The notes under the pieces are model-generated. The model saw only the letters and a list, made by a program, of their open reading frames with translations. It did not search any database and was not told the DNA's origin. The translations under genes were made by a program, and so were the position numbers. Shown piece by piece: positions 1-10,584 of a stretch of 64,000 nucleotides of DNA; position 1 is the stretch's first letter, and each line of letters begins with the position of its first letter. Source of the stretch: Tolumonas osonensis (GTDB taxonomy: Bacteria; Pseudomonadota; Gammaproteobacteria; Enterobacterales; Aeromonadaceae); the NCBI RefSeq assembly GCF_014202415.1, contig NZ_JACHGR010000003.1, positions 248,001 to 312,000 on the forward strand, given 5' to 3'.

Positions 1-96
1 TAATAATATTGATATACCAGCCACGATTCCCGCAAAGGGAAATAACAATACGGGAGTAAACATGGCACCACCGAATCGTTGTAATAACTTTAGCAT
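1..96 (-). CDS. PTS permease EIIC, N-terminus only (alpha-glucoside type)
   Basis: Only the first 32 codons are in the window; the gene continues off the left edge. The start ATG is at 96-94 with a good ribosome site (GAGGAGC) eight bases upstream. The peptide begins MLKLLQRFGGAMFTPVLLF and runs straight into a hydrophobic segment. QRFGGAMFTPVLLFPFAGI is the characteristic opening of glucose/maltose/alpha-glucoside PTS EIIC permeases such as GlvC or AglA (family knowledge). These inner-membrane proteins import and phosphorylate a sugar using phosphate from HPr. The exact sugar cannot be told from 32 residues. Confidence 0.75.
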   Translation of the reverse strand, partial: MLKLLQRFGGAMFTPVLLFPFAGIVAGISILL

Positions 97-219
97 CTTT
101 GTCGCTCCTCAATTTCCAGTATCAGTGACATGGAACGTCATCTCCATCGACTTATTCTTTTTGATGCAACTGAAACTTTTTCGTTTCAGATATGCTGTTG
201 TGTAGTATCAATATAAAAC

Positions 220-372
220 CAATATGAATTTCAAAAAGCGACAACGATCACAAAGGTATTTCATTGGTATCAAAAATTCATATTGTGGTATCTGTTTGTG
301 ACTATAAGTGGCCTATTAACGAACCTAACTAGATTAAATTGGTATTTAACTGGACACAATAAAGATACCAAT
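220..372. promoter_or_regulatory. Operator-like inverted repeats upstream of the PTS gene
   Basis: The 383-base gap between the PTS gene and gppA has no credible gene. It holds a 12-bp inverted repeat, CAATATGAATTT (220-231) against AAATTCATATTG (274-285), and a second pair ATTGGTAT (338-345) against ATACCAAT (365-372). Further copies of TGGTATC lie at 265-271 and 286-292. Repeated TGGTATC half-sites in both orientations suggest binding by a sugar-responsive repressor, perhaps of the GntR type. This is inference. No regulator gene is visible in the window. Confidence 0.4.
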
Positions 373-436
373 TCAGCGATGGTATAAAATGATATTCCGC
401 AAACAGACAATGACAGGGAGAAAAAACAGGGGAACA

Positions 437-470
437 GGGAAAGGAAACAAGCAGGGAACCCTGCTTGTCA
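437..470 (-). terminator. Intrinsic terminator after gppA
   Basis: On the minus strand ACAAGCAGGG and its complement (447-456 with 459-468) form a 10-bp stem followed by TTTCCTTTCC. It lies 12 bases past the gppA stop codon. The T tract is interrupted, so efficiency is uncertain. Confidence 0.6.
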
Positions 471-479
471 GAATAAAAC

Positions 480-1985
480 TCAGATCGCCGACTCTTCAAT
501 GACCGTTGGCCATCCCATGGCACACTGGCGCTGCGCTTCCTGCTGTAGTTCAGACGCTCGCAGATAATGCTCATTCAGCCAGCCCACCGGCAGCCGCAGC
601 ACAAGTTGATCTTCATTAGCCTCCAGCGCAAAACGCGGTACGGAACCTTCGGTCCGGCGCATGCACAGGATGATAGCAAAACGCAGCAAACGGGCTAACC
701 GGGTCGCCTGGCGCAGCGAAACGGCATTCTGCTTTTCCAGTACTTCCACTTTAAAGCTGTCCCGCTGGTTATAGACCAATGCCGATAAGAGTTGCTTCTG
801 TGCCGGTGTAAAGCCAGGCATATCAATGTTATCAATGATATACGCCGCATGTTGTGGCGCCTTCTTATACTCGATGCAAAGGCCCAGCTCATGCAGCATG
901 GCAGCCCAGCGCAACATCGGACGTCCGTACTGTTCGCTCAGTTGCCACTCTTTCTGTACCTGCTGAAAAGCATATAGCGCCGCATCGCGCACACGCTCCG
1001 CCTGAATGCGATCCATCTGATAACGGGTGATCAGACTGTCGGCTGTACGCTCACGCACATCGCAATCACGACGTTTCCCGATCATGCCGTAGATCAGTCC
1101 TTCGCGCAGGGCGCCGCCCGCCAGCGTCATATTACCAATTTGCAGTGTTTCAAAGATCGCAATCAGGATCGCCAGCCCCGACGGGAAAACACTCAGCCGC
1201 TCCGGCATCAGTCCCTGCAGCACCAGCATATCCAGATGACCGCAAGCAATGGTCTGGGCTTTCAGCTCATACAGTTTGGCCAGCGTTACCCGCTCACTGC
1301 GGCCCTGGGCAATCATGATCTCCTGCAGCGCCTGCACCGTACCGGACGCACCGACACAGCTTTCCCAGCCCAAGGTTTTATATTCTCCGGCAACACCTTG
1401 TAAAACCGCTTTCGCTGCATCAATCGCCGCGGTGAAGTTGGCCTCGTTCAGCAAACCATCGGCAAAATAACGCTTGATCCAGGTCACGCAGCCCATGTGC
1501 AGACTGTTCAGCAGTTTGGCTTGGTTGTTTTCGCCGATGACCAGCTCGGTGCTGGCCCCACCGATATCAATCACCAGACGATTACCTTCACCGCTGGAAG
1601 TCCACGAAACCCCCTGATAAATGGTACGGGCTTCATCTTCCCCGGTAATGATCTCGATATGATGCCCCAGCACCTGTTCGGCAATTCGCAAAAAGGAATC
1701 AACGTTACGGGCCAGACGTAAAGTCGCGGTACCAACCACCCGGACATTCTCTTTGGGCACGTCCTGCAACTGTTCCGCAAACAGACGCAGACAATCCCAG
1801 CCCCGCGCCATCGCCTCATGGCTCAGATTGTGTTCAGTGTCCAGACCAGCAGCCAGACGCACTTTACGTTTGACCTTGGCGACAGTACGGATGGCACCCG
1901 CCACTTCCCGTACCATCAGCATGTGAAAGCTGTTCGAGCCAAGATCAATAGCAGCATATAACGGTGATTGATCCACGAAAGACAT
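480..1985 (-). CDS. gppA: Guanosine pentaphosphate phosphohydrolase / exopolyphosphatase
   Basis: This 501-residue protein belongs to the Ppx/GppA family. It converts pppGpp to ppGpp in the stringent response and may hydrolyse polyphosphate. The actin-like ATPase fold is shown by AAIDLGSNSFHML near residue 11 and the second phosphate-binding loop VIDIGGAST near 140. The C-terminal half carries the HD-like helical region (LHELGL, PQHAAYI). I call gppA rather than ppx because of close similarity to E. coli GppA over the whole length (494 residues there) and because it lies 7 bases downstream of rhlB in the same order as in E. coli. It is probably cotranscribed with rhlB. The start ATG is preceded by ACAGG. 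Confidence 0.93.
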   Translation of the reverse strand: MSFVDQSPLYAAIDLGSNSFHMLMVREVAGAIRTVAKVKRKVRLAAGLDTEHNLSHEAMARGWDCLRLFAEQLQDVPKENVRVVGTATLRLARNVDSFLRIAEQVLGHHIEIITGEDEARTIYQGVSWTSSGEGNRLVIDIGGASTELVIGENNQAKLLNSLHMGCVTWIKRYFADGLLNEANFTAAIDAAKAVLQGVAGEYKTLGWESCVGASGTVQALQEIMIAQGRSERVTLAKLYELKAQTIACGHLDMLVLQGLMPERLSVFPSGLAILIAIFETLQIGNMTLAGGALREGLIYGMIGKRRDCDVRERTADSLITRYQMDRIQAERVRDAALYAFQQVQKEWQLSEQYGRPMLRWAAMLHELGLCIEYKKAPQHAAYIIDNIDMPGFTPAQKQLLSALVYNQRDSFKVEVLEKQNAVSLRQATRLARLLRFAIILCMRRTEGSVPRFALEANEDQLVLRLPVGWLNEHYLRASELQQEAQRQCAMGWPTVIEESAI

Positions 1986-1992
1986 CCTGTCG

Positions 1993-3270
1993 TTAAGATT
2001 TATTCATCGGACGGCGACGTCCCGCCGATTGACGATCCCGCATATTACGGTTTACCGGCAAACGATGACGGACGACACGCTTCGGCGCAACCACATCATC
2101 CAGCAGCGAGGCAGGATCATACTTGCTGACCGGGATCGCATGGTGAATATACTCTTCGATCGCCGGCAGGTTAAATGCGTAATCCTCGCAGGCAAAACTG
2201 ATGGAATGCCCACTGCGACCCGCGCGACCGGTACGGCCAATACGATGCACGTAATCTTCCGCATCATCCGGCAGATCGTAGTTAAAGACATGCGTGACAT
2301 CAGGAATATGTAACCCGCGGGCAGCCACATCCGTCGCCACCAGAATATCCAGATGACCGGAGGTAAAATCATCCAGAATTTTCAGACGTTTTTTCTGCGG
2401 CACATCACCGGTCAGCAAACCAACACGGTGACCATCTGCCTGCAGCCAGGCATGGATATCTTCACAGCCATGCTTGGTGTTAGAGAATACAATCGCCTTT
2501 TCCGGCCAGTCTTCTTCCATCAGCGTCAGCAACAACAACATCTTGTCTTCGTTAGAAGGATAGAACAACTCTTCCTTGATGCGCTGCCCGGTCATCTGCT
2601 CTGGTTCAACCTGCACATGCTGCGGCTCATTCATATGTTCATACGCCAGCTCCTGCACGCGCAGCGACAGAGTGGCCGAAAAGATCATATTCAGACGCTG
2701 TACCGGAGGCGGCATGCGGCGGAACAGGTAACGGATATCCTTGATAAAGCCCAGATCGAACATGCGATCTGCTTCATCCAATACCACCACCTGGATCGCA
2801 CCCAGATCAATCAGTCCCTGTTTCAGGAAGTCGATGATACGACCAGTCGTACCAATCAGCAGGTCAATGCCCGCTTCCAGTACAGCCTGCTGTTTTTCAT
2901 AGCCTTCACCGCCATAAGCCAGCCCCATTTTAAAACCGCAGCTGGCAGCCATCGCACCGGCATCATTATAGATCTGCACCGCCAGTTCACGAGTCGGCGC
3001 CATGATCAGCACACGCGGCTGGTTCAGACGACGTTCCGCACTCGCCGGATGGGTCAGCAGATAGTTAAATGTTCCCGCCAGGAACGCGATCGTTTTCCCG
3101 GTACCGGTCTGCGCCTGTCCGGCAATATTTTTGCCTTTCAGCAACAATGGTAAAGTTTCCGCCTGAATCGGCGTACAATTATGGAAGCCTTTGGCTTCAA
3201 GTCCGGCCAGAACCTGTGGTTCCAGTCCGAGTTCTGCGAATTTGATCTCTGTAAGATGTGTTTTGCTCAT
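1993..3270 (-). CDS. rhlB: ATP-dependent RNA helicase RhlB
   Basis: RhlB is a DEAD-box RNA helicase that unwinds structured RNA for RNase E in the degradosome. Motifs in order (counted two residues upstream of my start): AQTGTGKT (Walker A) 55-62, PTRELA 94-99, TTGR 143-146, DEAD 167-170, SAT 200-202, then ARGLHIPDV and [13 protein letters not shown] in the second RecA domain. I start at MSKTHLTE, which matches the E. coli N-terminus ([11 protein letters not shown]); an ATG two codons upstream at 3276 is the alternative. The C-terminus is short and basic, as expected for the RNA-binding tail. It is divergent from trxA and is followed closely by gppA. Confidence 0.95.
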   Translation of the reverse strand: MSKTHLTEIKFAELGLEPQVLAGLEAKGFHNCTPIQAETLPLLLKGKNIAGQAQTGTGKTIAFLAGTFNYLLTHPASAERRLNQPRVLIMAPTRELAVQIYNDAGAMAASCGFKMGLAYGGEGYEKQQAVLEAGIDLLIGTTGRIIDFLKQGLIDLGAIQVVVLDEADRMFDLGFIKDIRYLFRRMPPPVQRLNMIFSATLSLRVQELAYEHMNEPQHVQVEPEQMTGQRIKEELFYPSNEDKMLLLLTLMEEDWPEKAIVFSNTKHGCEDIHAWLQADGHRVGLLTGDVPQKKRLKILDDFTSGHLDILVATDVAARGLHIPDVTHVFNYDLPDDAEDYVHRIGRTGRAGRSGHSISFACEDYAFNLPAIEEYIHHAIPVSKYDPASLLDDVVAPKRVVRHRLPVNRNMRDRQSAGRRRPMNKS

Positions 3271-3305
3271 GGGCAATATGCTTATTGAATTAGACTTGCA
3301 ATAAT

Positions 3306-3336
3306 AAACAGTATCCCTTAATTAGGGTAACTGTTT
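3306..3336. promoter_or_regulatory. Imperfect 31-bp palindrome between rhlB and trxA
   Basis: AAACAGTATCCCT (3306-3318) and AGGGTAACTGTTT (3324-3336) are complementary at 11 of 13 positions around a 5-base centre. The element lies about 35 bases upstream of the rhlB start and 85 bases upstream of trxA. It could be an operator between the divergent genes or a hairpin in the rhlB leader. No T tract follows on either strand, so it is not a normal terminator. Confidence 0.4.
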
Positions 3337-3420
3337 GGCTTTTATTTCTTGATCCCTTTAATTTGCATCTTCGTACCCCTATATTGTTTGAGTCAACGAA
3401 TTGCGATAGTGGAGTAAAAA

Positions 3421-3747
3421 ATGAGTGACAAAATTGTACACGTGACCGATGCCAGCTTCGAGAGTGACGTACTGAAAGCTTCTGCCCCGGTTCTGGTTGA
3501 TTTCTGGGCTGAGTGGTGCGGTCCTTGTAAAATGATTGCCCCGATTCTGGACGAAGTGGCAGGCGAATACGCAGGCAAAGTAACTATCGCCAAGCTGAAT
3601 ATCGATCAGAACTCCGGTACTCCACCAAAATACGGTATCCGCGGTATCCCGACTCTGCTGTTGTTCAAAAATGGCGCCGTGGCAGCTACCAAAGTTGGCG
3701 CACTGTCCAAGACTCAGCTGAAAGAGTTTCTCGACACGCATCTGTAA
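3421..3747 (+). CDS. trxA: Thioredoxin 1
   Basis: Thioredoxin is the 108-residue cytoplasmic disulfide reductant that serves ribonucleotide reductase, methionine sulfoxide reductase and others. The active site WCGPCK lies at about residues 32-37, preceded by LVDFWAEW and followed by the cis-proline loop [11 protein letters not shown] near 74-84. Length equals E. coli TrxA plus its initiator Met. The start has a strong ribosome site, GGAG seven bases upstream. It is transcribed away from rhlB and ends in its own terminator before rho, as in E. coli. Confidence 0.98.
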   Translation: MSDKIVHVTDASFESDVLKASAPVLVDFWAEWCGPCKMIAPILDEVAGEYAGKVTIAKLNIDQNSGTPPKYGIRGIPTLLLFKNGAVAATKVGALSKTQLKEFLDTHL

Positions 3748-3761
3748 TCGGTTATATCTTC

Positions 3762-3787
3762 GGGGAGGCTTCGGCCTCCTCTGTTTT
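3762..3787 (+). terminator. Intrinsic terminator after trxA
   Basis: Stem GGAGGC / GCCTCC with a stable TTCG tetraloop, extended by a G-C pair and followed by TGTTTT. It ends the trxA transcript about 15 bases past the stop codon. Confidence 0.85.
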
Positions 3788-3962
3788 ATCGGTAATGTCT
3801 GATTTTTGTTCGTTTCATTCATCAGATAACTGGACGCATCCATAAATTGGTGCTAACTTGGCTAAATGATGCTGCTTATACTCGCGTAATACGCTCTCTC
3901 CGGCAGCTTTATCCGACAGTTAATCCGACCCTTAATGTTATTCCCTGTAACTACTCAATGTT

Positions 3963-5228
<1,266 letters not shown>

Positions 5229-5249
5229 TCAGGTTTTGTACCGGTCATT

Positions 5250-5279
5250 AAAAAGGGACAGCTTATGCTGTCCCTTTTT
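5250..5279. terminator. Bidirectional terminator between rho and ygiF
   Basis: AAAAAGGGACAGC (5250-5262) pairs with GCTGTCCCTTTTT (5267-5279) around TTAT. A runs on one side and T runs on the other make it functional in both directions, serving the convergent genes rho and ygiF. Confidence 0.9.
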
Positions 5280-5303
5280 GTTTTCTGCTTCTGCCGGAAT
5301 GAT

Positions 5304-6806
5304 TTATTCCCAGTACGGCTGCATGCCAATACCCCGCTCCCGGATCTGATCCAGCTCCAGCAGACGAGGTTTCAGTTCCGTATGCAGCCAGTCATTCAGC
5401 TCCTGCTGATGCGGACACGCCATATTGTTCGCGGCATCGAAAATCCATTCGATATGCTCAAGGTCAGTTAAACGTCCCAGCATATTCAGCCATGGCAAAC
5501 GGAATCCCTGCTGACGCTCCGTATCAAACAGCGCGGCAAAACAGACCCCGACCTGTAGATTGTGCCGCAACATTTCCCGCAACCGCTGATAACTGTCATG
5601 GTCGAGGGCGTCGCTCAGTTTGGATAAAGACAACAACTCCTGCCAGCTATTATCCAAGGCCACCACAGCCAGAGAATGGATCGGTTGAACCAGGCCCGGA
5701 CTGTTCGGGTCATCCGCTTTATGTAATACCATCCACGACGATAATTTTAACAGTGTCTGGCAATAACGGACCGATAACAGCAATGCTTGCGTCTGTTCCA
5801 GGGTTGGCAACAGCTGCTCATGCCGTTTAATTTCACTAGTCAACTCGCTTTGGCAAGGCGCATCTTTCAGCATCTGGCGGTATTCAACCTGCATCCGTTG
5901 CAGCACCAGCGCTTCATCCAGCCATGAAAACTGCGCCACCAGCCACTGCAAATCCTCTTCCCAGTCTACCGGTGTCAATACAGCATAAACATCGGCATAC
6001 AATAACCGGGTGTGCTGAATCAGCGTAACCGCACTGCGTAATTGCAGCAAGGCACTGATGGACGGCTGCTGCATATAAAGCTGTTCGTGAAACTGCCAGT
6101 GTCGCACCGCAAACTTCAGTGCAGTGATTAATCCTTCTTCTGCTGTCTGCTCAGGAAAGACCGGCACAAATCCCATACGGCGGACATCGGGTTCAGCACT
6201 CAGTCCCGCCAGACGATAGCCACGCTGCGCCTTGGACGCACAGCCCAGTTGCCAGCCCGGGCGCGACGCCAGTAATTTGGCCAGTTCAAACAGCGGTTCC
6301 ACCGGACCAGAGATAATCTCCAGCTCGACTTCATTAATGGCTTCACGCTCGCCGTTGGCGTCAATAAAACCAATGTCATAGGCAATCTCGATCAACGAGT
6401 TTTCCTGCAGGGCAACCTTCCAGGTACGGCGATGAAAATCTGTACGGAACAGTGTCATTAATGATTGCTGTAACAGACCGACATCGGTACCCGCCGGCCA
6501 GATATCCGCCGGAAATGCCCGCAGATCCGGCCAGGTATCATTACTCGGCAAGGTATATTCAGGCCGTTGATACAAACCACCGGTTTCCTGCCCGGCCAGC
6601 TTGATCGTTTGCTCATGTTTGCCGTTATAGGAACGGATCCGCAGACCGCAATCCAGTCCACGCAATTGCTGATCGGCGGTATCAAAGTAAATATTTTCCA
6701 GCTGTTGATTTTGCTGTTCTTTTACAACCAGAGAACGCAGTACCTGTTCCAGATAGGAATACACATCATCAGTGACCAGAAACTTCAATTCAACTTCATT
6801 GCTCAT
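5304..6806 (-). CDS. ygiF: Inorganic triphosphatase, CYTH-CHAD protein
   Basis: This 500-residue protein joins a CYTH domain (about 1-205) to a CHAD helical domain (about 220-500). The CYTH signature ExExK is EVELK at residues 4-8, and further charged strands (GLRIRSYNGKHEQTIKLAG, NEVELEIISG) line the triphosphate tunnel. E. coli YgiF with the same architecture hydrolyses inorganic triphosphate; CHAD domains bind polyphosphate. E. coli YgiF is shorter (433), the extra length being in the CHAD part. It stands alone here, whereas in E. coli it sits beside glnE. The assignment to family is firm; the exact substrate is by homology. Confidence 0.85.
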   Translation of the reverse strand: MSNEVELKFLVTDDVYSYLEQVLRSLVVKEQQNQQLENIYFDTADQQLRGLDCGLRIRSYNGKHEQTIKLAGQETGGLYQRPEYTLPSNDTWPDLRAFPADIWPAGTDVGLLQQSLMTLFRTDFHRRTWKVALQENSLIEIAYDIGFIDANGEREAINEVELEIISGPVEPLFELAKLLASRPGWQLGCASKAQRGYRLAGLSAEPDVRRMGFVPVFPEQTAEEGLITALKFAVRHWQFHEQLYMQQPSISALLQLRSAVTLIQHTRLLYADVYAVLTPVDWEEDLQWLVAQFSWLDEALVLQRMQVEYRQMLKDAPCQSELTSEIKRHEQLLPTLEQTQALLLSVRYCQTLLKLSSWMVLHKADDPNSPGLVQPIHSLAVVALDNSWQELLSLSKLSDALDHDSYQRLREMLRHNLQVGVCFAALFDTERQQGFRLPWLNMLGRLTDLEHIEWIFDAANNMACPHQQELNDWLHTELKPRLLELDQIRERGIGMQPYWE

Positions 6807-6902
6807 GCAGATCTCTCCGGTCTTGTGCGTAAATCATTCATCAACATTGGTTTATTTATCTTTTAACTCAACCAGTTATAGTGTACTTGGCCGATCGCGC
6901 TT

Positions 6903-7619
6903 TCAATAGCCTTGCCAGTCTGTCAGCGCATTTAAACTGAAACTTTGTGAGCCGACCCGAAAAATGCTGGTTTCAGGCGCAATTCGCAGCAACACCACAC
7001 CACTGACCACTTCGTCGCCTTCATGATAGTCACGGCCATTGATATTAATGGTGCGGTTAGCCGGTATGGAGGAATACACATGCGCACCGTATTTCATGGC
7101 CGGAACCTGCTGACTGATACGGGGCGGAAGCGCGCCCAATGGTGTCGCATCCGGCGAAGCCGTGCTCTGAACCGGAACAGCCGGCGTATTCGCTTGCACC
7201 GTATCATTGACCGCCTGCATAAAGCGTTTTTCCAGGGAACTGCGAAGATCGGTATCCACAGCGTCCGGTACCACCGGTTTATCTGCAACTGGTGGCAACG
7301 CAGGTTGATCAATCACCAGATCCTGTACCGGGTCTGCTTCTGGCAACGGCTCAGTGACAAACTCGTAATCCTGTGGCAACAGTTTAAAAGGCAACTCGGT
7401 GGGGTGCGGAACCTCCACCCGCTGTTCAACCGGCTCATTATGCAGTAAATGCCATCCGTAGTTTGTCGCGCCGCCCAGCGCGGCACAGAGCGGCAAACCC
7501 AGTAGCCATGCCAGCCATCGAGCTTTACTGCCCGATTCGCCATGTAACCGTTCCGGCATGAAGAAATGCGCCTGTTCAACCCGTCTTGACTGACGGGAAG
7601 CCGAAGTAAGTAATGACAT
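6903..7619 (-). CDS. gspB: General secretion pathway protein B (ExeB type)
   Basis: A 238-residue inner-membrane protein with a cytoplasmic N-terminus, a single membrane segment at about 34-52 and a proline-rich periplasmic part. It ends in the conserved GspB module (RTININGRDYHEGDEV then a short beta stretch). In Aeromonas, ExeB pairs with ExeA to reorganise peptidoglycan and assemble the type II secretin ExeD (family knowledge). It overlaps gspA by one base (TAATG), so the two are translationally coupled. The rest of the type II secretion genes are not in this window. Confidence 0.88.
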   Translation of the reverse strand: MSLLTSASRQSRRVEQAHFFMPERLHGESGSKARWLAWLLGLPLCAALGGATNYGWHLLHNEPVEQRVEVPHPTELPFKLLPQDYEFVTEPLPEADPVQDLVIDQPALPPVADKPVVPDAVDTDLRSSLEKRFMQAVNDTVQANTPAVPVQSTASPDATPLGALPPRISQQVPAMKYGAHVYSSIPANRTININGRDYHEGDEVVSGVVLLRIAPETSIFRVGSQSFSLNALTDWQGY

Positions 7620-9247
7620 TAGCTGGCACCTCCCGTATCTGTTGTCTCATCCCCGTTATTGACCGTTTGCTGTGCCGGAATACGTCCGTTCAGCCGGGGA
7701 ACGTCTTCCCTGCTATAGATCGCCAGACGCAGCAAGGTCTGCTCACCGGCCACGCCATCCGCTTTCAGCCCTTCCTGTTGCTGGAACTGACGCACCTTGG
7801 ACTCCAGTTGAGAATCAAACCGTCTTAATTTATTTCGTACCGGCTGATGTAACGCCTGGCTCACTGCCGTTTCCAGCCATTGAATATCCGATGTATTACT
7901 GCGTTTTGAAATCAATGTATTACCACTGCCCGGCAACTGCCAGAACAGGGTGTAAGACTGATCCCATGCCTTTTCCAGCCATGTCTGCGATACCTGCCAG
8001 CGTTCTCCGCCCAGCAGCAGCTCGGCTTGCCCGTCAGCCACATGCAATAAGACCGCATAGAAGATCTGACTCTTTTCATCTGCCAGCCGTACCACAGCCG
8101 GGTAATTCAGTTGCAGCAGATCATCCAGCGTTCCCTGCTCCTGCGCACAACGCAGATTCACGCGTTGTGCCGTATCACAATATGAATCCTCAACAGAGGC
8201 ATCAAAACCCCATACCCGGTATAACTGCTGCGTGGCCTGATCTTCATAAGCGGCATCCGCAACAGCCTGATCAAACTGCTTCACCAGTTTTTCATCCGGC
8301 GGCAAGGTAACCGGAACCATCACCTTTTTAACTGGAGCCTGCGGCTGAATGCCCCACTGCTGCCAGCCAAACCAGCCAGCGGCCAGCATTAGCATCCCGG
8401 CCAGCGAAAAAGCCAGTACCGACCGGAAACTGCCTTCATCACGGACCCCGGTCGCTTCATAGGCGGCCTGTGCCAGTAATTTGCCATTGATTCGTGCACT
8501 ACCGGCAGCATAAGCCCCCAGTAATGCCCGTTCGCAGATAAGGTTGATCACTCGCGGTATTCCCCCGCTTAACCGGTGCAATTCGCGGATGGCGGAAGGC
8601 GTAAAAATAGGTTGCATACCGCCTGCGACCTGCAGACGAAAACGGACATAGGCGTCCACATCATTCAGATCCAGCGGCAGCAGGTGATAACGGGCAGTGA
8701 TGCGCTGAGCCAGCTGACGCAGTAGCGGCTGACGCAAAAGATGCTGGAGTTCCGGCTGACCAATCAGCACGATCTGCAGCAACTTGGTATCATCCATTTC
8801 CAGATTGGTCAGCAGACGCAACTGTTCCAACACTTCCGGCATCAGATGCTGGGCTTCGTCGATCACCAGCAGCGTTCGCCGTCCGGCCTGATGATTCCGC
8901 AACAGGAAGTGATGCAACGTATCAAATAGTATCTTCAGGCTGACAGGCTGAGGATAGGTGAGCTGATAGGCATCACAAATGGCCTCCAGCATCTCCTCTG
9001 TTGCAAGCGCCGGATTCAGGATGAACGCCAGATCGGTATCCTCCGGCAACTGCTGGCGCAGACAACGGGATACGGTTGTTTTCCCGGTGCCGACCTCCCC
9101 GGTCAGCAAGACAAATCCTCCGCCATCACGTAAACCATATAATAAATGCGTCAGCGCTTCGGTATGGCGCTCGCTCATATAGAGGTATTTAGGGTTCGGA
9201 GATATCGAAAACGGATTATCCGTCAGATTAAAAAAGGCTTTATACAT
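7619..9247 (-). CDS. gspA: General secretion pathway ATPase A (ExeA type)
   Basis: ExeA-type AAA+ ATPase of 542 residues. Walker A is GEVGTGKT at 50-57 and Walker B LLVIDEAQ at 126-133. A single membrane segment lies at about 276-298, after which the protein enters the periplasm and ends with a peptidoglycan-binding domain near 470-520 (KVRQFQQQEGLKADGVAGE). In Aeromonas the protein binds peptidoglycan and, with ExeB, helps insert the secretin multimer. First gene of a two-gene operon with gspB. The start at 9247 is preceded by GGATGAG. Length matches Aeromonas ExeA (about 547). Confidence 0.92.
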   Translation of the reverse strand: MYKAFFNLTDNPFSISPNPKYLYMSERHTEALTHLLYGLRDGGGFVLLTGEVGTGKTTVSRCLRQQLPEDTDLAFILNPALATEEMLEAICDAYQLTYPQPVSLKILFDTLHHFLLRNHQAGRRTLLVIDEAQHLMPEVLEQLRLLTNLEMDDTKLLQIVLIGQPELQHLLRQPLLRQLAQRITARYHLLPLDLNDVDAYVRFRLQVAGGMQPIFTPSAIRELHRLSGGIPRVINLICERALLGAYAAGSARINGKLLAQAAYEATGVRDEGSFRSVLAFSLAGMLMLAAGWFGWQQWGIQPQAPVKKVMVPVTLPPDEKLVKQFDQAVADAAYEDQATQQLYRVWGFDASVEDSYCDTAQRVNLRCAQEQGTLDDLLQLNYPAVVRLADEKSQIFYAVLLHVADGQAELLLGGERWQVSQTWLEKAWDQSYTLFWQLPGSGNTLISKRSNTSDIQWLETAVSQALHQPVRNKLRRFDSQLESKVRQFQQQEGLKADGVAGEQTLLRLAIYSREDVPRLNGRIPAQQTVNNGDETTDTGGAS

Positions 9248-9347
9248 AATCAGCTCATCCCATGAGTGCTGATCGCAGAGTAATCCGCTGCACGAGTGAA
9301 GTCAAAAACAGGCTATAATCCGCTTACAGAAAATAGAGGAACAGCAA

Positions 9348-10580
9348 GTGCAGATATATCTGGTGGGTGGCGCGGTACGCGATTCCCTGTTGGGATTGCC
9401 GGTGACAGAGCGTGATTATGTAGTCGTTGGCAGTGAAGCTCAAACCTTGTTAGATCAGGGGTTTGTGCCTGTCGGTCGTGATTTCCCGGTCTTTCTGCAT
9501 CCGCAAACGAAAGAAGAGTATGCCCTGGCCCGCATTGAACGCAAACAGGGTAAGGGATACACCGGTTTTGCCTGCTATGCCGCACCGGATGTGACACTGG
9601 AACAGGATCTGTTGCGACGGGATCTCACTATCAATGCCATCGCGCAGGATCAGGAAGGTCAGCTCTACGATCCTTATGGCGGTGTCGCGGATCTGAATAA
9701 CCGCGTGTTACGCCATATCTCTCCCGCGTTCAGTGAAGACCCGCTGCGAGTATTGCGGGTCGCCCGTTTTGCTGCCCGCTTTCATCATCTGGGCTTCTAT
9801 ATTGCCCCGGAAACGCTGGAACTGATGCGTAAACTCAGCCGCAGCGGAGAATTAAACCATCTGACACCGGAACGCGTCTGGAAAGAGCTGGAAAAAGTGT
9901 TGTCCGGACGTAATCCGCAGATCTTTTTCGAGATCCTGCATGACTGCGAGGCCCTGAGTGTCCTGTTACCGGAAGTGGATGCCTTGTTCGGTGTGCCGGC
10001 GCGTCCCGACTGGCATCCGGAGGTCGATACCGGCATCCATGTCATGATGGCCCTTCGTGAGGCCAGTCAGCGCAGCGACGAGCTGGCCGTCCGCTTTGCG
10101 ACGCTCTGTCATGATCTTGGCAAAGCCAGAACCCCGTCGCATATACTGCCCAGTCACCATGGTCACGGCGACCGCGGGATCCCCCTGATCCGGGAGCTGT
10201 GTCAACGGTTAAAAGTACCGAATGAATGCCGCGATCTCGCGCTGCTGGTCAGCGAACTGCATTCCCTGGTACATACGGCATTACAGCTGCGGCCGGCCAC
10301 CATGCTGAAGCTGTTTGATCGTCTTGATGTCTGGCGGAAACCGGAGCGTCTGTCACAACTGTTACTGTGCTGTCAGGCTGACTTTTACGGACGCCTGGGG
10401 TTTGCCGAACGGGAATATCCGGAACCTGACTATGTCAGACAGGCCTATGCCGCAGCGGCAGCCGTTGCAGTTAGACCCATTGTTGAGGCTGGCTATACCG
10501 GCGAGGCAATACGGCTGCAGCTAAGCCGGCGCCGTATCTTTGCCATCCGCGATGTGCATTGTCGCTGGAACGATAAATAG
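9348..10580 (+). CDS. cca: CCA-adding tRNA nucleotidyltransferase
   Basis: This enzyme adds or repairs the 3' CCA of tRNAs. The start is GTG at 9348 with AGAGGA upstream. Class II features: GGAVRD at 7-12, the metal-binding pair in TERDYVVVG (E21 and D23), [10 protein letters not shown] at 90-99, and [15 protein letters not shown] at about 130-144. A C-terminal HD phosphohydrolase domain is present (H255, D256 in CHDLGKA), as in E. coli Cca, which has 2',3'-cyclic phosphodiesterase and phosphatase activities. Length 410 against 412. Position 21 is Glu where E. coli has Asp. A TATAAT-like -10 lies at 9314-9319. Convergent with folK. Confidence 0.95.
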   Translation: MQIYLVGGAVRDSLLGLPVTERDYVVVGSEAQTLLDQGFVPVGRDFPVFLHPQTKEEYALARIERKQGKGYTGFACYAAPDVTLEQDLLRRDLTINAIAQDQEGQLYDPYGGVADLNNRVLRHISPAFSEDPLRVLRVARFAARFHHLGFYIAPETLELMRKLSRSGELNHLTPERVWKELEKVLSGRNPQIFFEILHDCEALSVLLPEVDALFGVPARPDWHPEVDTGIHVMMALREASQRSDELAVRFATLCHDLGKARTPSHILPSHHGHGDRGIPLIRELCQRLKVPNECRDLALLVSELHSLVHTALQLRPATMLKLFDRLDVWRKPERLSQLLLCCQADFYGRLGFAEREYPEPDYVRQAYAAAAAVAVRPIVEAGYTGEAIRLQLSRRRIFAIRDVHCRWNDK

Positions 10581-10584
10581 CGTT

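Noticed and set aside
2353-3153. A 266-codon open frame on the plus strand
   Set aside because: It lies wholly antisense to rhlB, has low-complexity His/Gln-rich composition and no ribosome site. It is a shadow of the GC-biased codon use of rhlB.
3788-3962. Possible rho leader peptide
   Set aside because: The length of the gap suggests one, but I could not find a short frame with a ribosome site resembling the enteric leader.
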